A stretch of DNA of 6,171 bases from Campylobacteraceae bacterium. Its GTDB lineage: Bacteria; Campylobacterota; Campylobacteria; Campylobacterales; Campylobacteraceae. The translations under genes and the position numbers were made by a program. Below, one piece after another: positions 1 through 6,043 of this stretch. The stretch is from NCBI GenBank assembly GCA_031256525.1, contig JAIRQK010000121.1, forward strand, positions 1 through 6,171, written 5' to 3'. Under the pieces are notes generated by a model. The model saw nothing but the letters and a program-made list of their open reading frames with translations, made no database searches and was not told the origin of the DNA. The stretch's first letter is position 1; every line of letters starts with the position of its first letter.

Positions 1-341
1 ATGTTGATAATGATTCAAATGAGCTTATGATGTCGATGACAACGCAAGTATTTTTTGTAGCGTCATCTGCAAAAGATGCTCTTTTGGTTCCAGCCTCAGC
101 AGTAAAAAGCGATGATAGAGATAAAACAAAAGGCGTAGTTTATATCCAAACAGGCGATAAAAAATTTGAACCAAAAGAGGTTGATTTAGGCGTAAACAAC
201 AGAGTCCAAGTCCAGATACTTTCAGGATTGGCAGAGGGTGATACAGTTGTAACAAATTATAGAAGTTTGACAGATGGTAGCACCCCAAGCAACAGACCAC
301 TAAATACGCAAGGTGTCCCCTCGCAACTAATGAGAAGGTAG
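1..341 (+). CDS. macA: MacA-type periplasmic adaptor subunit of a tripartite efflux pump, 3' end only
   Basis: This is the C-terminal end of an HlyD/MacA-family membrane fusion protein. The frame is open from base 3 to the TAG at 339-341, giving 112 visible residues. The gene begins upstream of the window, so the ATG at 27 is an internal methionine and not the start. Visible family features are the end of the beta-barrel domain (MTTQVFFVASSAKDALLVP), the usual 'LLVPASAV' turn, and a membrane-proximal domain with a 'GLAEGDTVVTNY' segment. Adaptors of this family sit in the periplasm anchored to the inner membrane, and they link the MacB transporter to an outer-membrane duct. The stop lies 7 nt before the macB start, so the two are surely cotranscribed. 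The MacA assignment rests on the fragment plus the adjacent macB. From the fragment alone it could be any RND/ABC adaptor. Confidence 0.9.
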   Translation, partial: VDNDSNELMMSMTTQVFFVASSAKDALLVPASAVKSDDRDKTKGVVYIQTGDKKFEPKEVDLGVNNRVQVQILSGLAEGDTVVTNYRSLTDGSTPSNRPLNTQGVPSQLMRR

Positions 342-351
342 GATAAACTTG
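340..351 (+). promoter_or_regulatory. Ribosome binding site that fixes the TTG start of macB
   Basis: AGGA at 340-343 overlaps the macA stop codon and lies 5 nt before TTG (349-351). The macB frame is closed by TGA at 331-333, and no ATG or GTG lies between that stop and the first conserved residues, so TTG is the only sensible start. Confidence 0.75.
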
Positions 352-2277
352 AGTACTCCTCTAATTGAACTAAAAAATATTTTTCGTACCTTTGGAAGTG
401 GTGAAAACGAGACAACAGTTTTAAATGGTGTCAATTTAACTATAAAACAGGGTGAATTTATAGCCATTGTTGGAGCAAGTGGAAGCGGAAAAACGACCTT
501 GATGAATATAATAGGCTGCCTTGATAAACCAAGTTTGGGCGAATATAGATTTAATAGTAAAAATATTAGTGATTTTGATAAAGATGAGTTGGCAAAATTA
601 AGAAGAGAGTCTTTTGGGTTTATTTTTCAAAGTTATCACCTTATCCACTCTTTAAGTGCAAGTGAAAATGTAGAGATTCCAGCAGTGTATGCGGGTATCC
701 CAAAGCAGACAAGACAAAAAAGAGCATATGAGCTTTTAGCTTCTTTAGGTTTGGAACATAGAGTAGACTATCTACCTTCAAAACTCTCAGGCGGTCAGCA
801 ACAACGCGTCTCTATCTCTCGTGCACTTATGAATGGCGGACAGATAATTTTAGCTGATGAGCCAACAGGAGCACTTGATAGCAAAAGTGGTGCTGAGGTG
901 ATGAGGCTTTTGCAAGAGCTTTCAGAAAGTGGACACACGATAATTTTAATCACACACGATATGAAAATAGCACAAAATGCACACAGAATTGTTGAAATTA
1001 AAGATGGTGAGATATTAAATGATAGTAAAAAAGATGGTGTTACGGAAAACAAGAACTTCTATTTTAAAGCAAAAGATGAACCATCATTTATATATGAGGT
1101 AAGCGAAGCTATCAAAATGGCGATAAAGTCTCTAAAAACAAATATTTTTAGGACTATTTTAACACTTCTTGGAATTGTGATAGGTGTTGCGTCTGTTATC
1201 ACAATGCTTGCCATTGGCGATGGAGCAAAAAAAGATGTAGTTGATAAAATAAGCTCAATGGGAACTAATATATTGATGATTTTCCCCGGAATGCCAAACA
1301 CAAGAGGGCGAGGCGGTGTTAATACTCTTGTTTTAGAAGATGCTCATGCGATTAATGAACTTGATAACATTATCGCAGCTATGCCAGAAGCAAGAAAAGG
1401 CGTAACAGTTAGATATGGAAACAACGATAAAACGACAAATTTAAATGCAAACTCTTGGGCTTATGGTATAGTTAGAGATTGGAGTGTTGAAAAAGGGGTA
1501 TTTTTCTCAAAAGAAGATGAGGATGATATGGAGAGAGTTGCTGTTCTTGGAAGTGCAGTAGAACAAGCTATTTTTCCAAACGATGACCCAATAGGCAAAT
1601 TTGTGGTTATAGACAACATTATGTTTCAAGTTATCGGCGTTATGAGTTCAAAAGGGGCTTCAGCTATGGGTGATGATGAAGATGATGTAGTATTTGTTCC
1701 ATATACAACGGGCAACCTACACATTATCGGACAAACATCTCTAAGAAACATAAGAGTTGGTATAACTGACATAAGCAAATCACTCCAAACGGAAGAGGCG
1801 ATTAGATCACTTTTGATACAAAGGCACGGAGTTGAAGATTTTAGAGTTACAAATATGTCATCTCTAATTCAAAGTATGGAAGAGACACAAAACACCCTAA
1901 CAATTCTACTTGGCTCAATTGCCGCTATCTCGCTTCTTGTGGGAGGTATTGGAGTTATGAATATAATGCTTGTAAGTGTAACTGAGAGAACAAAAGAGAT
2001 AGGTATAAGAGTAGCAACAGGAGCAAGAAGAAGAAACATAGTGCAACAATTTTTAATTGAAGCATTGATTGTATCAGCACTTGGTGGTATAATAGGGATT
2101 ATTTGTGGAATTGGAGCAACTTTTATCGTAAGCAAATTTGGAACAACTGTTGTTTACTCTATGTTGCCAGTAGTTTTAGCATTTAGTTGCGCATTTTTAA
2201 CAGGGCTTATTTTTGGATATTTACCGGCGAAAAAGGCTGCAAAACTTGATCCGGTTATCGCATTATCAGGAGAATAA
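349..2277 (+). CDS. macB: MacB-type ABC transporter, fused ATPase and permease
   Basis: This 642-residue protein is close to the E. coli MacB length (about 648). The N-terminal ATPase domain (about 1-225) has Walker A GASGSGKT (42-49), Q-loop Gln94, signature LSGGQQQR (146-153), Walker B ending DE (170-171, catalytic Glu171), D-loop ALD (175-177) and switch His203, so it looks catalytically intact. A linker leads to TM1 (about 270-290), a large periplasmic domain (about 291-515), then TM2 (about 517-541), TM3 (569-594) and TM4 (606-625). The conserved FtsX-type 'TERTKEIGIRVATGA' follows TM2. Known MacB dimers use ATP hydrolysis to drive substrates from the periplasm through MacA and an outer-membrane channel. 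Macrolides, peptides and siderophore-like compounds are known substrates elsewhere; the substrate here is unknown. The start is TTG at 349, with AGGA at 340-343 five bases upstream. An in-frame stop at 331-333 and no ATG between support this choice. Confidence 0.96.
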   Translation: MSTPLIELKNIFRTFGSGENETTVLNGVNLTIKQGEFIAIVGASGSGKTTLMNIIGCLDKPSLGEYRFNSKNISDFDKDELAKLRRESFGFIFQSYHLIHSLSASENVEIPAVYAGIPKQTRQKRAYELLASLGLEHRVDYLPSKLSGGQQQRVSISRALMNGGQIILADEPTGALDSKSGAEVMRLLQELSESGHTIILITHDMKIAQNAHRIVEIKDGEILNDSKKDGVTENKNFYFKAKDEPSFIYEVSEAIKMAIKSLKTNIFRTILTLLGIVIGVASVITMLAIGDGAKKDVVDKISSMGTNILMIFPGMPNTRGRGGVNTLVLEDAHAINELDNIIAAMPEARKGVTVRYGNNDKTTNLNANSWAYGIVRDWSVEKGVFFSKEDEDDMERVAVLGSAVEQAIFPNDDPIGKFVVIDNIMFQVIGVMSSKGASAMGDDEDDVVFVPYTTGNLHIIGQTSLRNIRVGITDISKSLQTEEAIRSLLIQRHGVEDFRVTNMSSLIQSMEETQNTLTILLGSIAAISLLVGGIGVMNIMLVSVTERTKEIGIRVATGARRRNIVQQFLIEALIVSALGGIIGIICGIGATFIVSKFGTTVVYSMLPVVLAFSCAFLTGLIFGYLPAKKAAKLDPVIALSGE

Positions 2278-2281
2278 TTTG
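2268..2281 (+). promoter_or_regulatory. Ribosome binding site that fixes the TTG start of the outer-membrane factor
   Basis: AGGAG at 2268-2272 lies within the last codons of macB, 6 nt before TTG (2279-2281). The macB stop TAA is at 2275-2277, so terminating ribosomes could restart directly, consistent with translational coupling. The resulting N-terminus is a clean lipoprotein signal, which argues for this start over the upstream ATG. Confidence 0.75.
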
Positions 2282-3664
2282 AAAAAGATTTTACTTGCAA
2301 GTATATTTGTTTTGGTTTTTTTAGGCGGTTGTCATTCGCACACACAATATTTAGAGAGTAATTTGACAATTCCAGAAAATTATACATTTGACACAAATAA
2401 AAATGGTACGAATATTTCCGTATCATGGTGGGAAAATTTTAACTCAAGTGCGTTAAATAGTTTAATAGAACAGGCAAAATTAAACTCACCAGACTCTCTT
2501 ATAGCAGCACAAAGATTAGAGCAGTCAAGACTACAGTTAGAAAATGCAGGGATTTCGCACTATCCCGGACTTGATTTAAGTGCAGGAACAAATATAAATA
2601 GAGCAAGAGGAGATGATGGTTGGGGAGCTATTTCAAGAAGCACAAGTGCATCATTAAGAGTAGGCTACGAAATTGATTTTTGGGGCAAGATAGCAGGACA
2701 AAAAGAGGCTGCCCAGTCTTCATATTTAGCGACAAAATATGGCAAAGATGCAACAATGCTCACCCTTTACTCTTCAGTTGCACAAAGCTATTTTAACCTT
2801 TTAGCAACTACAGAAAGACTAAAAATAGCAAAGGAAAATTTACAAATAAGCGAAGAGCTTTTAAGAATTGTAAATGCTAAATATAACGCCGGAAGCATTA
2901 GCTCACTTGATGTAAACCAGCAACAAAGCTCATATTTATCACAAAAAGCAAATGTTGAGAATTTAGAGCTACAGCTAAAACAATACAAAAACGCACTTGC
3001 TACACTTGTAGGAATTGTTCCGCAAAATTATACCTTTTTAGGTGATGACTTTTGGTCGCTAAATATACCTCAAGTTGAAGCAGGACTTCCAAGCAAACTC
3101 TTACTAAATCGCCCAGATATCGCTATGGCACGTGAAAATGTAAATATAGCAAACGCAGTTACAAAAGTGGCAAATGCAAATAGATTTCCAAGTTTTTCTC
3201 TAAGTGCAAGTGGAGGAGTTTCAAGTGCAGGGCTTATCTCTTTTGCAGACCCGACAAGCGTTTTATCTTTAGGACTTAATGCAGTGTATACGCTATTTGA
3301 TTGGGGAAGACTTAAAAACTTAAAAGAGATAGAGGTTTCTCGCACAAAAGAGGTGATACTAAATTACAATAAAGTTATTTTAGGAGCATTGCAAGAGAGT
3401 GAAGATGCTTTAAATAGTGTTGTATACCAAAAGTCCCAAGCACTTATTCAAGAAGAGATAGCAAACTACACGAAAAAATCGCTCGATATATCAACTATGC
3501 AGTATAAACACGGCATTAGAGATTTTTTATCTCTACTCAGTGCACAAAGAGATTTTTTTAGTGCAACAGACTCTTTAGCTATGCAAAGGCTAAACCATCT
3601 AAATTCACTTATCACTCTATATAAAGTTTTAGGTGGTGGCTGGAGTAAAGATAATGAACTATAA
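2279..3664 (+). CDS. NodT/TolC-family outer-membrane efflux lipoprotein
   Basis: This is the outer-membrane factor of the pump, 461 residues when started at TTG 2279. AGGAG at 2268-2272 sits 6 nt upstream. This start gives a textbook lipoprotein signal, MKKILLASIFVLVFLGGC, with lipobox LGGC and acylated Cys18. An in-frame ATG at 2213 would place 22 extra residues before it and would lie inside macB, so it is rejected. The two OEP repeats are visible: the first contains YEIDFWGK (130-137) and the second contains RPDI (278-281) and FDWGR (340-344). The family forms trimeric beta-barrel plus alpha-helical ducts through the outer membrane. Residue +2 after Cys is His, not Asp, which by the E. coli rule favours outer-membrane sorting. 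The gene starts 1 nt after the macB stop, which supports a role as the MacAB exit channel. It resembles the NodT/CusC/OprM lipoprotein branch more than E. coli TolC, which is not lipidated. Confidence 0.93.
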   Translation: MKKILLASIFVLVFLGGCHSHTQYLESNLTIPENYTFDTNKNGTNISVSWWENFNSSALNSLIEQAKLNSPDSLIAAQRLEQSRLQLENAGISHYPGLDLSAGTNINRARGDDGWGAISRSTSASLRVGYEIDFWGKIAGQKEAAQSSYLATKYGKDATMLTLYSSVAQSYFNLLATTERLKIAKENLQISEELLRIVNAKYNAGSISSLDVNQQQSSYLSQKANVENLELQLKQYKNALATLVGIVPQNYTFLGDDFWSLNIPQVEAGLPSKLLLNRPDIAMARENVNIANAVTKVANANRFPSFSLSASGGVSSAGLISFADPTSVLSLGLNAVYTLFDWGRLKNLKEIEVSRTKEVILNYNKVILGALQESEDALNSVVYQKSQALIQEEIANYTKKSLDISTMQYKHGIRDFLSLLSAQRDFFSATDSLAMQRLNHLNSLITLYKVLGGGWSKDNEL

Positions 3665-4412
3665 TATTTTTATAACACTTACAATATCTCTTTTTATAAT
3701 CTCCGGTTGTGTTTCAAAACAAGAGATGTTCGAGATAGCAACGACTGCGGAAGAGGTTGATACAACAAGTAGACAAGTTCTAAATGTAAGAGAAGAGGGT
3801 AACTTTTTTACTGTATACTCAAACACAACTTTAGAAGAGTTAGATACCAAGCTCATACTATCCAAATCACCAAATGCAGATAAAGCAGAAGTTGGCGATA
3901 CTCCCATCAACATCATCAGCAAATCTAAAATAGATGCAGAAGTGCTAAACACAACAAAAAAACATCTTCTACCTATTATGTCAGAGCATAAATCCGCCAC
4001 TACCCCGTTTTATAGCATAGAAAATGAACCCATTTCGCCATTGCACGATATAAAACAAGGGTCTTCTTCGCCGATACAGGATATAAAATATGAGACTACT
4101 TCACCACTTTATGATACAAAGCATAAGCAAGCTACATCGCCTTACGATAAATACGAGCCTGTTGAACAAGTTGAACAAACTTATGATGTAGAAGAAGAGC
4201 CTATTATTGCACAACCTCGTGAAGTAGAGTATGAAGATGTGGACTTAAGAAGAGAGGCTAAAAGATATAAAAATGTAGCCCTTGAAGAGGAAATTGTCGG
4301 CGTTGAAGCAGAAGAACAGCCACAAAGCAAAGTTTTAAACAAAAGAACTTTGAGCCAAAAGAACAAAAATATTCCCCCTCCCAAATCAACAAAGATAGGT
4401 ATCAACCGTTAA
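3654..4412 (+). CDS. Repeat-containing lipoprotein of unknown function, fourth gene of the efflux operon
   Basis: I do not recognise a family for this 252-residue protein. It starts at ATG 3654 behind GGAG (3642-3645, 8-nt spacing) and overlaps the preceding gene by 11 nt. A GTG at 3633 in the same frame is less likely because it would put seven residues before the signal peptide. Residues 1-19 form a lipoprotein signal ending in lipobox ISGC, with acylated Cys19, the only cysteine. Val at +2 suggests outer-membrane sorting by the E. coli rule. Residues 20-116 show no motif I know. Residues 117-168 hold about five degenerate 11-residue repeats beginning S/T-P. Residues 168-221 are very acidic (19 Asp/Glu of 54). 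Residues 226-252 are basic, with no acidic residue and a PPP at 241-243. The composition suggests an extended, largely disordered periplasmic protein. A role in pump assembly or cell-wall contact is only a guess from the operon position. Confidence 0.85.
   Translation: MNYNIFITLTISLFIISGCVSKQEMFEIATTAEEVDTTSRQVLNVREEGNFFTVYSNTTLEELDTKLILSKSPNADKAEVGDTPINIISKSKIDAEVLNTTKKHLLPIMSEHKSATTPFYSIENEPISPLHDIKQGSSSPIQDIKYETTSPLYDTKHKQATSPYDKYEPVEQVEQTYDVEEEPIIAQPREVEYEDVDLRREAKRYKNVALEEEIVGVEAEEQPQSKVLNKRTLSQKNKNIPPPKSTKIGINR
4002..4157 (+). repeat. Degenerate 33-bp tandem repeat encoding 11-residue units
   Basis: Inside the lipoprotein gene, units begin at residues 117, 128, 139, 150 and 162. They read TPFYSIENEPI, SPLHDIKQGSS, SPIQDIKYETT, SPLYDTKHKQAT and a partial SPYDKYE. 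The consensus is roughly S-P-(L/I)-x-D-(I/T)-K followed by four or five variable residues. The second and third units match at 24 of 33 bases by direct comparison, so the array probably arose by duplication and then diverged. The first unit is the weakest match. Confidence 0.75.
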
Positions 4413-4420
4413 AATAATAT

Positions 4421-4438
4421 GTTTACCGGTTGTTTACC
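4421..4438. repeat. Short direct repeat GTTTACC x2 at 11-bp period
   Basis: Two perfect GTTTACC copies (4421-4427 and 4432-4438) are separated by GGTT, just after the lipoprotein stop. An 11-bp period is about one helical turn, as in OmpR/PhoB-type binding sites. The position downstream of an operon, about 200 nt before the porin start, makes regulatory function uncertain, and chance is possible. Confidence 0.3.
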
Positions 4439-4448
4439 TTTAAAATTT

Positions 4449-4462
4449 ACAATTCTAATTGT
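4449..4462. promoter_or_regulatory. Palindrome ACAATT-CT-AATTGT, possible operator
   Basis: This is a perfect 6+6 inverted repeat with a 2-nt spacer, and the flanks are partly symmetric (AAAT on the left, ATTTT on the right). It lies in the spacer between the efflux operon and the porin gene, upstream of the terminator-like repeat. The form suits a dimeric regulator, but AT-rich DNA makes such palindromes common. Confidence 0.3.
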
Positions 4463-4483
4463 GATTTTATTTAGCTCCTTTTG

Positions 4484-4544
4484 AAAAATGATGAGGTTAC
4501 ACATTAGCCCCAATTGATACTTTTTAAGTAACCTCCTCTTTTTT
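4484..4544 (+). terminator. Long-looped inverted repeat with T run, probable terminator of the macAB operon
   Basis: The left arm (4484-4500) ends in GAGGTTAC and the right arm (4528-4544) begins GTAACCTC. These 8 bp are perfect, and the arms match at 15 of 17 positions when extended. The right arm runs into TTTTTT (4539-4544), and the left arm starts with an A run, so the structure could terminate in either direction. The 27-nt loop is longer than in typical intrinsic terminators. Position after the last operon gene and before the porin promoter fits termination. Confidence 0.65.
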
Positions 4545-4609
4545 ATTCACAAACTAAACCAAACTCCCGTTTTAGACAAAAATTAACTCAAGTTTAATTT
4601 TAATTGATA

Positions 4610-4615
4610 TACAAT
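4610..4615 (+). promoter_or_regulatory. Probable -10 element of the first porin gene
   Basis: TACAAT lies 38 nt before the porin ATG in a T/A-rich stretch. The same TACAAT stands 37 nt before the ATG of the second porin gene, and this shared position is the main support. No clear -35 box is seen, which is usual for sigma-70 promoters in Campylobacter relatives. The two upstream regions are otherwise only loosely alike, so these are separate promoters. Confidence 0.55.
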
Positions 4616-4623
4616 ACCAATTT

Positions 4624-4775
4624 ACATTTTATACTTAAGGAGCAAATATGAAATTAGTTAAGTTAAGCCTTGCTGCCGTAATCGCGGCTGGTGCTATGAC
4701 AACTTTCGCAAGTGCTACATCACTTGAAGAAGCTATCAAAGGTGTTGATGTATCTGGTATGGCAAGAGTTAGATT
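4624..4775 (+). repeat. Direct repeat unit 1: leader and start of porin gene (partner at 6020-6171)
   Basis: This 152-nt segment matches 6020-6171 with 7 differences, two of them in the 24-nt leader and five in the coding part. The copies are 1396 nt apart. The partner is cut by the window edge, so the repeat may be longer. It marks a tandem gene duplication, and it is a possible site for recombination between the copies. Confidence 0.85.
4637..4642 (+). promoter_or_regulatory. Strong Shine-Dalgarno sequence of the first porin gene
   Basis: AAGGAG lies 5 nt before ATG 4648. It is within a leader segment that is nearly the same before both porin genes (4624-4647 against 6020-6043, 22 of 24 bases equal). 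This suits a very highly translated outer-membrane protein. Confidence 0.85.
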
Positions 4776-5763
4776 CTACCACCAATCAGATGCAAGATAC
4801 TTTAATGCTGTTGGTGACAATTTAGGTTCACAAGCAACACAAATTTCTGGATTATTAAATATTAATGCACCAATTGCTGAGAACTTCACATTTGGTACAT
4901 CTTTAGCAACTGACGGATACAACACTCCAGCTAATGCTGCAAGTGGTCCTACAGGCGTTGAAGTAGACAAATTTTTCTTCCAATATGCAGCGGGTAACTT
5001 TGTACTCAAAGCTGGTAAGATAGAAATTCCAACTCCATGGACAGAGGCTGGATTTGGTGGTTCAAGAGGTAACGGTCTTTTAGGTCTTTACACGGGAGTT
5101 GAAAACTGGACACTTGCAGCTGCGTACTATAACCAAATCAATGGTGCAGTTCTTGAAGACTTGTTTGGTCAAGAAGACTTAATGGCAGTTGCTGCTATTG
5201 GTGGTTTCGAAGTTGCAACTCTTCAAGGTTGGGTTTCAAGAATGACAAATGTATTTGACTACAATGTTTTTGGTCAAGTAGGTGTTAACCTATCGGGCTT
5301 TAACGCTGTTGCTCAAGCAAACTATATGAGACTTGATAAAGATTTGGCTGTAGCATTAGGCACTGACAAATCAGGTATCTTTATGGGCTTTACTGTTGGA
5401 TACGAAAATGAAAACTTCTTTGTAACCGGTGGTTTCACAAAATCAGATAGCGATATGCCTATTTACGCTTTAACTGCTGATAATGATGGCTTTATCAAAT
5501 TTGGTCAACAACTATATCTATTAACAACTAACACAGCAGATACAGAAGTTTATTTCTTAAAAGCTGGAGCAAAATTCAATAAATTTGGAGTTGAAGCTGG
5601 TTATGGTGTTGCAGATATTGGTGGCAATGTTGATGTAGATGAGCTTTATGGTTTAGTATCTTATCAAATTGCTAAAAACTTTGGTGTTGACCTATACTAC
5701 TCTGTATTGGGCGATGATGTAGAAAACAACGAGTTAAGATTACAAGTTGAATATAACTTCTAA
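4648..5763 (+). CDS. MOMP/PorA-like major outer-membrane porin, first copy
   Basis: This 371-residue protein has a Sec signal peptide with probable cleavage after ASA at residue 23, leaving a mature barrel of about 348 residues. The N-terminus ([10 protein letters not shown], then [17 protein letters not shown]) matches the start of Campylobacter major outer membrane protein, an 18-stranded trimeric porin in C. jejuni. The protein is shorter than the roughly 420-residue C. jejuni form, so loops or strands differ. Alternating hydrophobic/polar stretches with many aromatic and glycine residues run throughout. The last residue is Phe in VEYNF, the usual C-terminal signal for BAM-mediated insertion. 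Expected role: general diffusion of small solutes across the outer membrane. Codons are richer in GGT, GCT and C-ending triplets than in the efflux genes, as expected for high expression. It has its own promoter and is not part of the upstream operon. Family is confident; pore selectivity cannot be told. Confidence 0.92.
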   Translation: MKLVKLSLAAVIAAGAMTTFASATSLEEAIKGVDVSGMARVRFYHQSDARYFNAVGDNLGSQATQISGLLNINAPIAENFTFGTSLATDGYNTPANAASGPTGVEVDKFFFQYAAGNFVLKAGKIEIPTPWTEAGFGGSRGNGLLGLYTGVENWTLAAAYYNQINGAVLEDLFGQEDLMAVAAIGGFEVATLQGWVSRMTNVFDYNVFGQVGVNLSGFNAVAQANYMRLDKDLAVALGTDKSGIFMGFTVGYENENFFVTGGFTKSDSDMPIYALTADNDGFIKFGQQLYLLTTNTADTEVYFLKAGAKFNKFGVEAGYGVADIGGNVDVDELYGLVSYQIAKNFGVDLYYSVLGDDVENNELRLQVEYNF

Positions 5764-5781
5764 TTAAAATATCCCTATAGT

Positions 5782-5810
5782 GTTTGCATATAATTTTTTT
5801 ATATGCAAAC
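5782..5810 (+). terminator. Hairpin after the first porin gene, possible terminator
   Basis: GTTTGCATATAA (5782-5793) pairs perfectly with TTATATGCAAAC (5799-5810), giving 12 bp around a TTTTT loop. It begins 18 nt after the porin stop codon, where a terminator is expected. There is no T run after the stem; the bases that follow are ATATCCCCC. It is therefore not a classic intrinsic terminator and may instead stabilise the 3' end of the porin mRNA. Confidence 0.55.
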
Positions 5811-6006
5811 ATATCCCCCGTACTAAATTTCGTAACATTTTTGCAACAATAAGCTACTATAATTTCGCAATTATTCTAATAAAATAGAAAAAAACAGGCA
5901 AATTCTCACTAAAATTTCACTGCTGTGAAACCCTAAGTATTGGGAAACATTTGATATCCTTGTAATTTTTTTGTAAACTTTAGATTTGCTTTAAGTTTTA
6001 ATTTAG
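5811..6006. other. AT-rich spacer between the two porin genes, no open gene seen
   Basis: No convincing coding region is visible. A consensus TATAAT stands at 5858-5863. A perfect small hairpin, TTTCAC-TGCT-GTGAAA, lies at 5915-5930, followed at once by CCC (5931-5933) and GGG (5942-5944), which could form a second weak stem. A run of seven T occurs at 5966-5972. These could belong to a small RNA or to a long leader of the second porin gene; neither is proven. Confidence 0.4.
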
Positions 6007-6012
6007 TACAAT
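6007..6012 (+). promoter_or_regulatory. Probable -10 element of the second porin gene
   Basis: TACAAT, 37 nt before ATG 6044, mirrors the element before the first porin gene. The stretch upstream (TTTAAGTTTTAATTTAG) is T-rich, without a clear -35 box. Presence in both copies supports it, though the flanking bases have diverged. Confidence 0.55.
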
Positions 6013-6032
6013 TACACTTATATTTTATGCTT

Positions 6033-6038
6033 AAGGAG
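6033..6038 (+). promoter_or_regulatory. Shine-Dalgarno sequence of the second porin gene
   Basis: AAGGAG with 5-nt spacing to ATG 6044, identical in sequence and spacing to that of the first porin gene. Confidence 0.85.
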
Positions 6039-6043
6039 CAAAT

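Noticed and set aside
27..29. ATG as the start of the macA fragment
   Set aside because: The frame is open upstream to base 3, and conserved adaptor sequence continues through it, so it is an internal Met.
2213..2278. Upstream ATG in frame with the outer-membrane-factor gene
   Set aside because: It lies inside the conserved end of macB, lacks a good ribosome binding site, and would put 22 residues before a clean lipoprotein signal that begins at TTG 2279.
3633..3653. GTG start for the repeat lipoprotein
   Set aside because: It would add VAGVKI-type residues before the signal peptide. ATG 3654 has GGAG at 8-nt spacing and gives a normal lipoprotein signal.
3659..4000. Antisense reading frame of 113 residues opposite the lipoprotein gene
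   Set aside because: It has no plausible family features and lies fully opposite a gene with a signal peptide, ribosome binding site and operon context. Other minus-strand frames in the window are likewise shadows of the + strand genes.
5789..5794. TATAAT inside the hairpin after the first porin gene
   Set aside because: It is part of the palindromic stem and loop, with no supporting -35 or T-rich element, so hairpin structure explains it better.
5811..6006. Mobile-element remnant or CRISPR-like array in the porin spacer
   Set aside because: There is no transposase sequence, no clear terminal inverted repeats and no regularly spaced repeats. Only isolated short hairpins are present.
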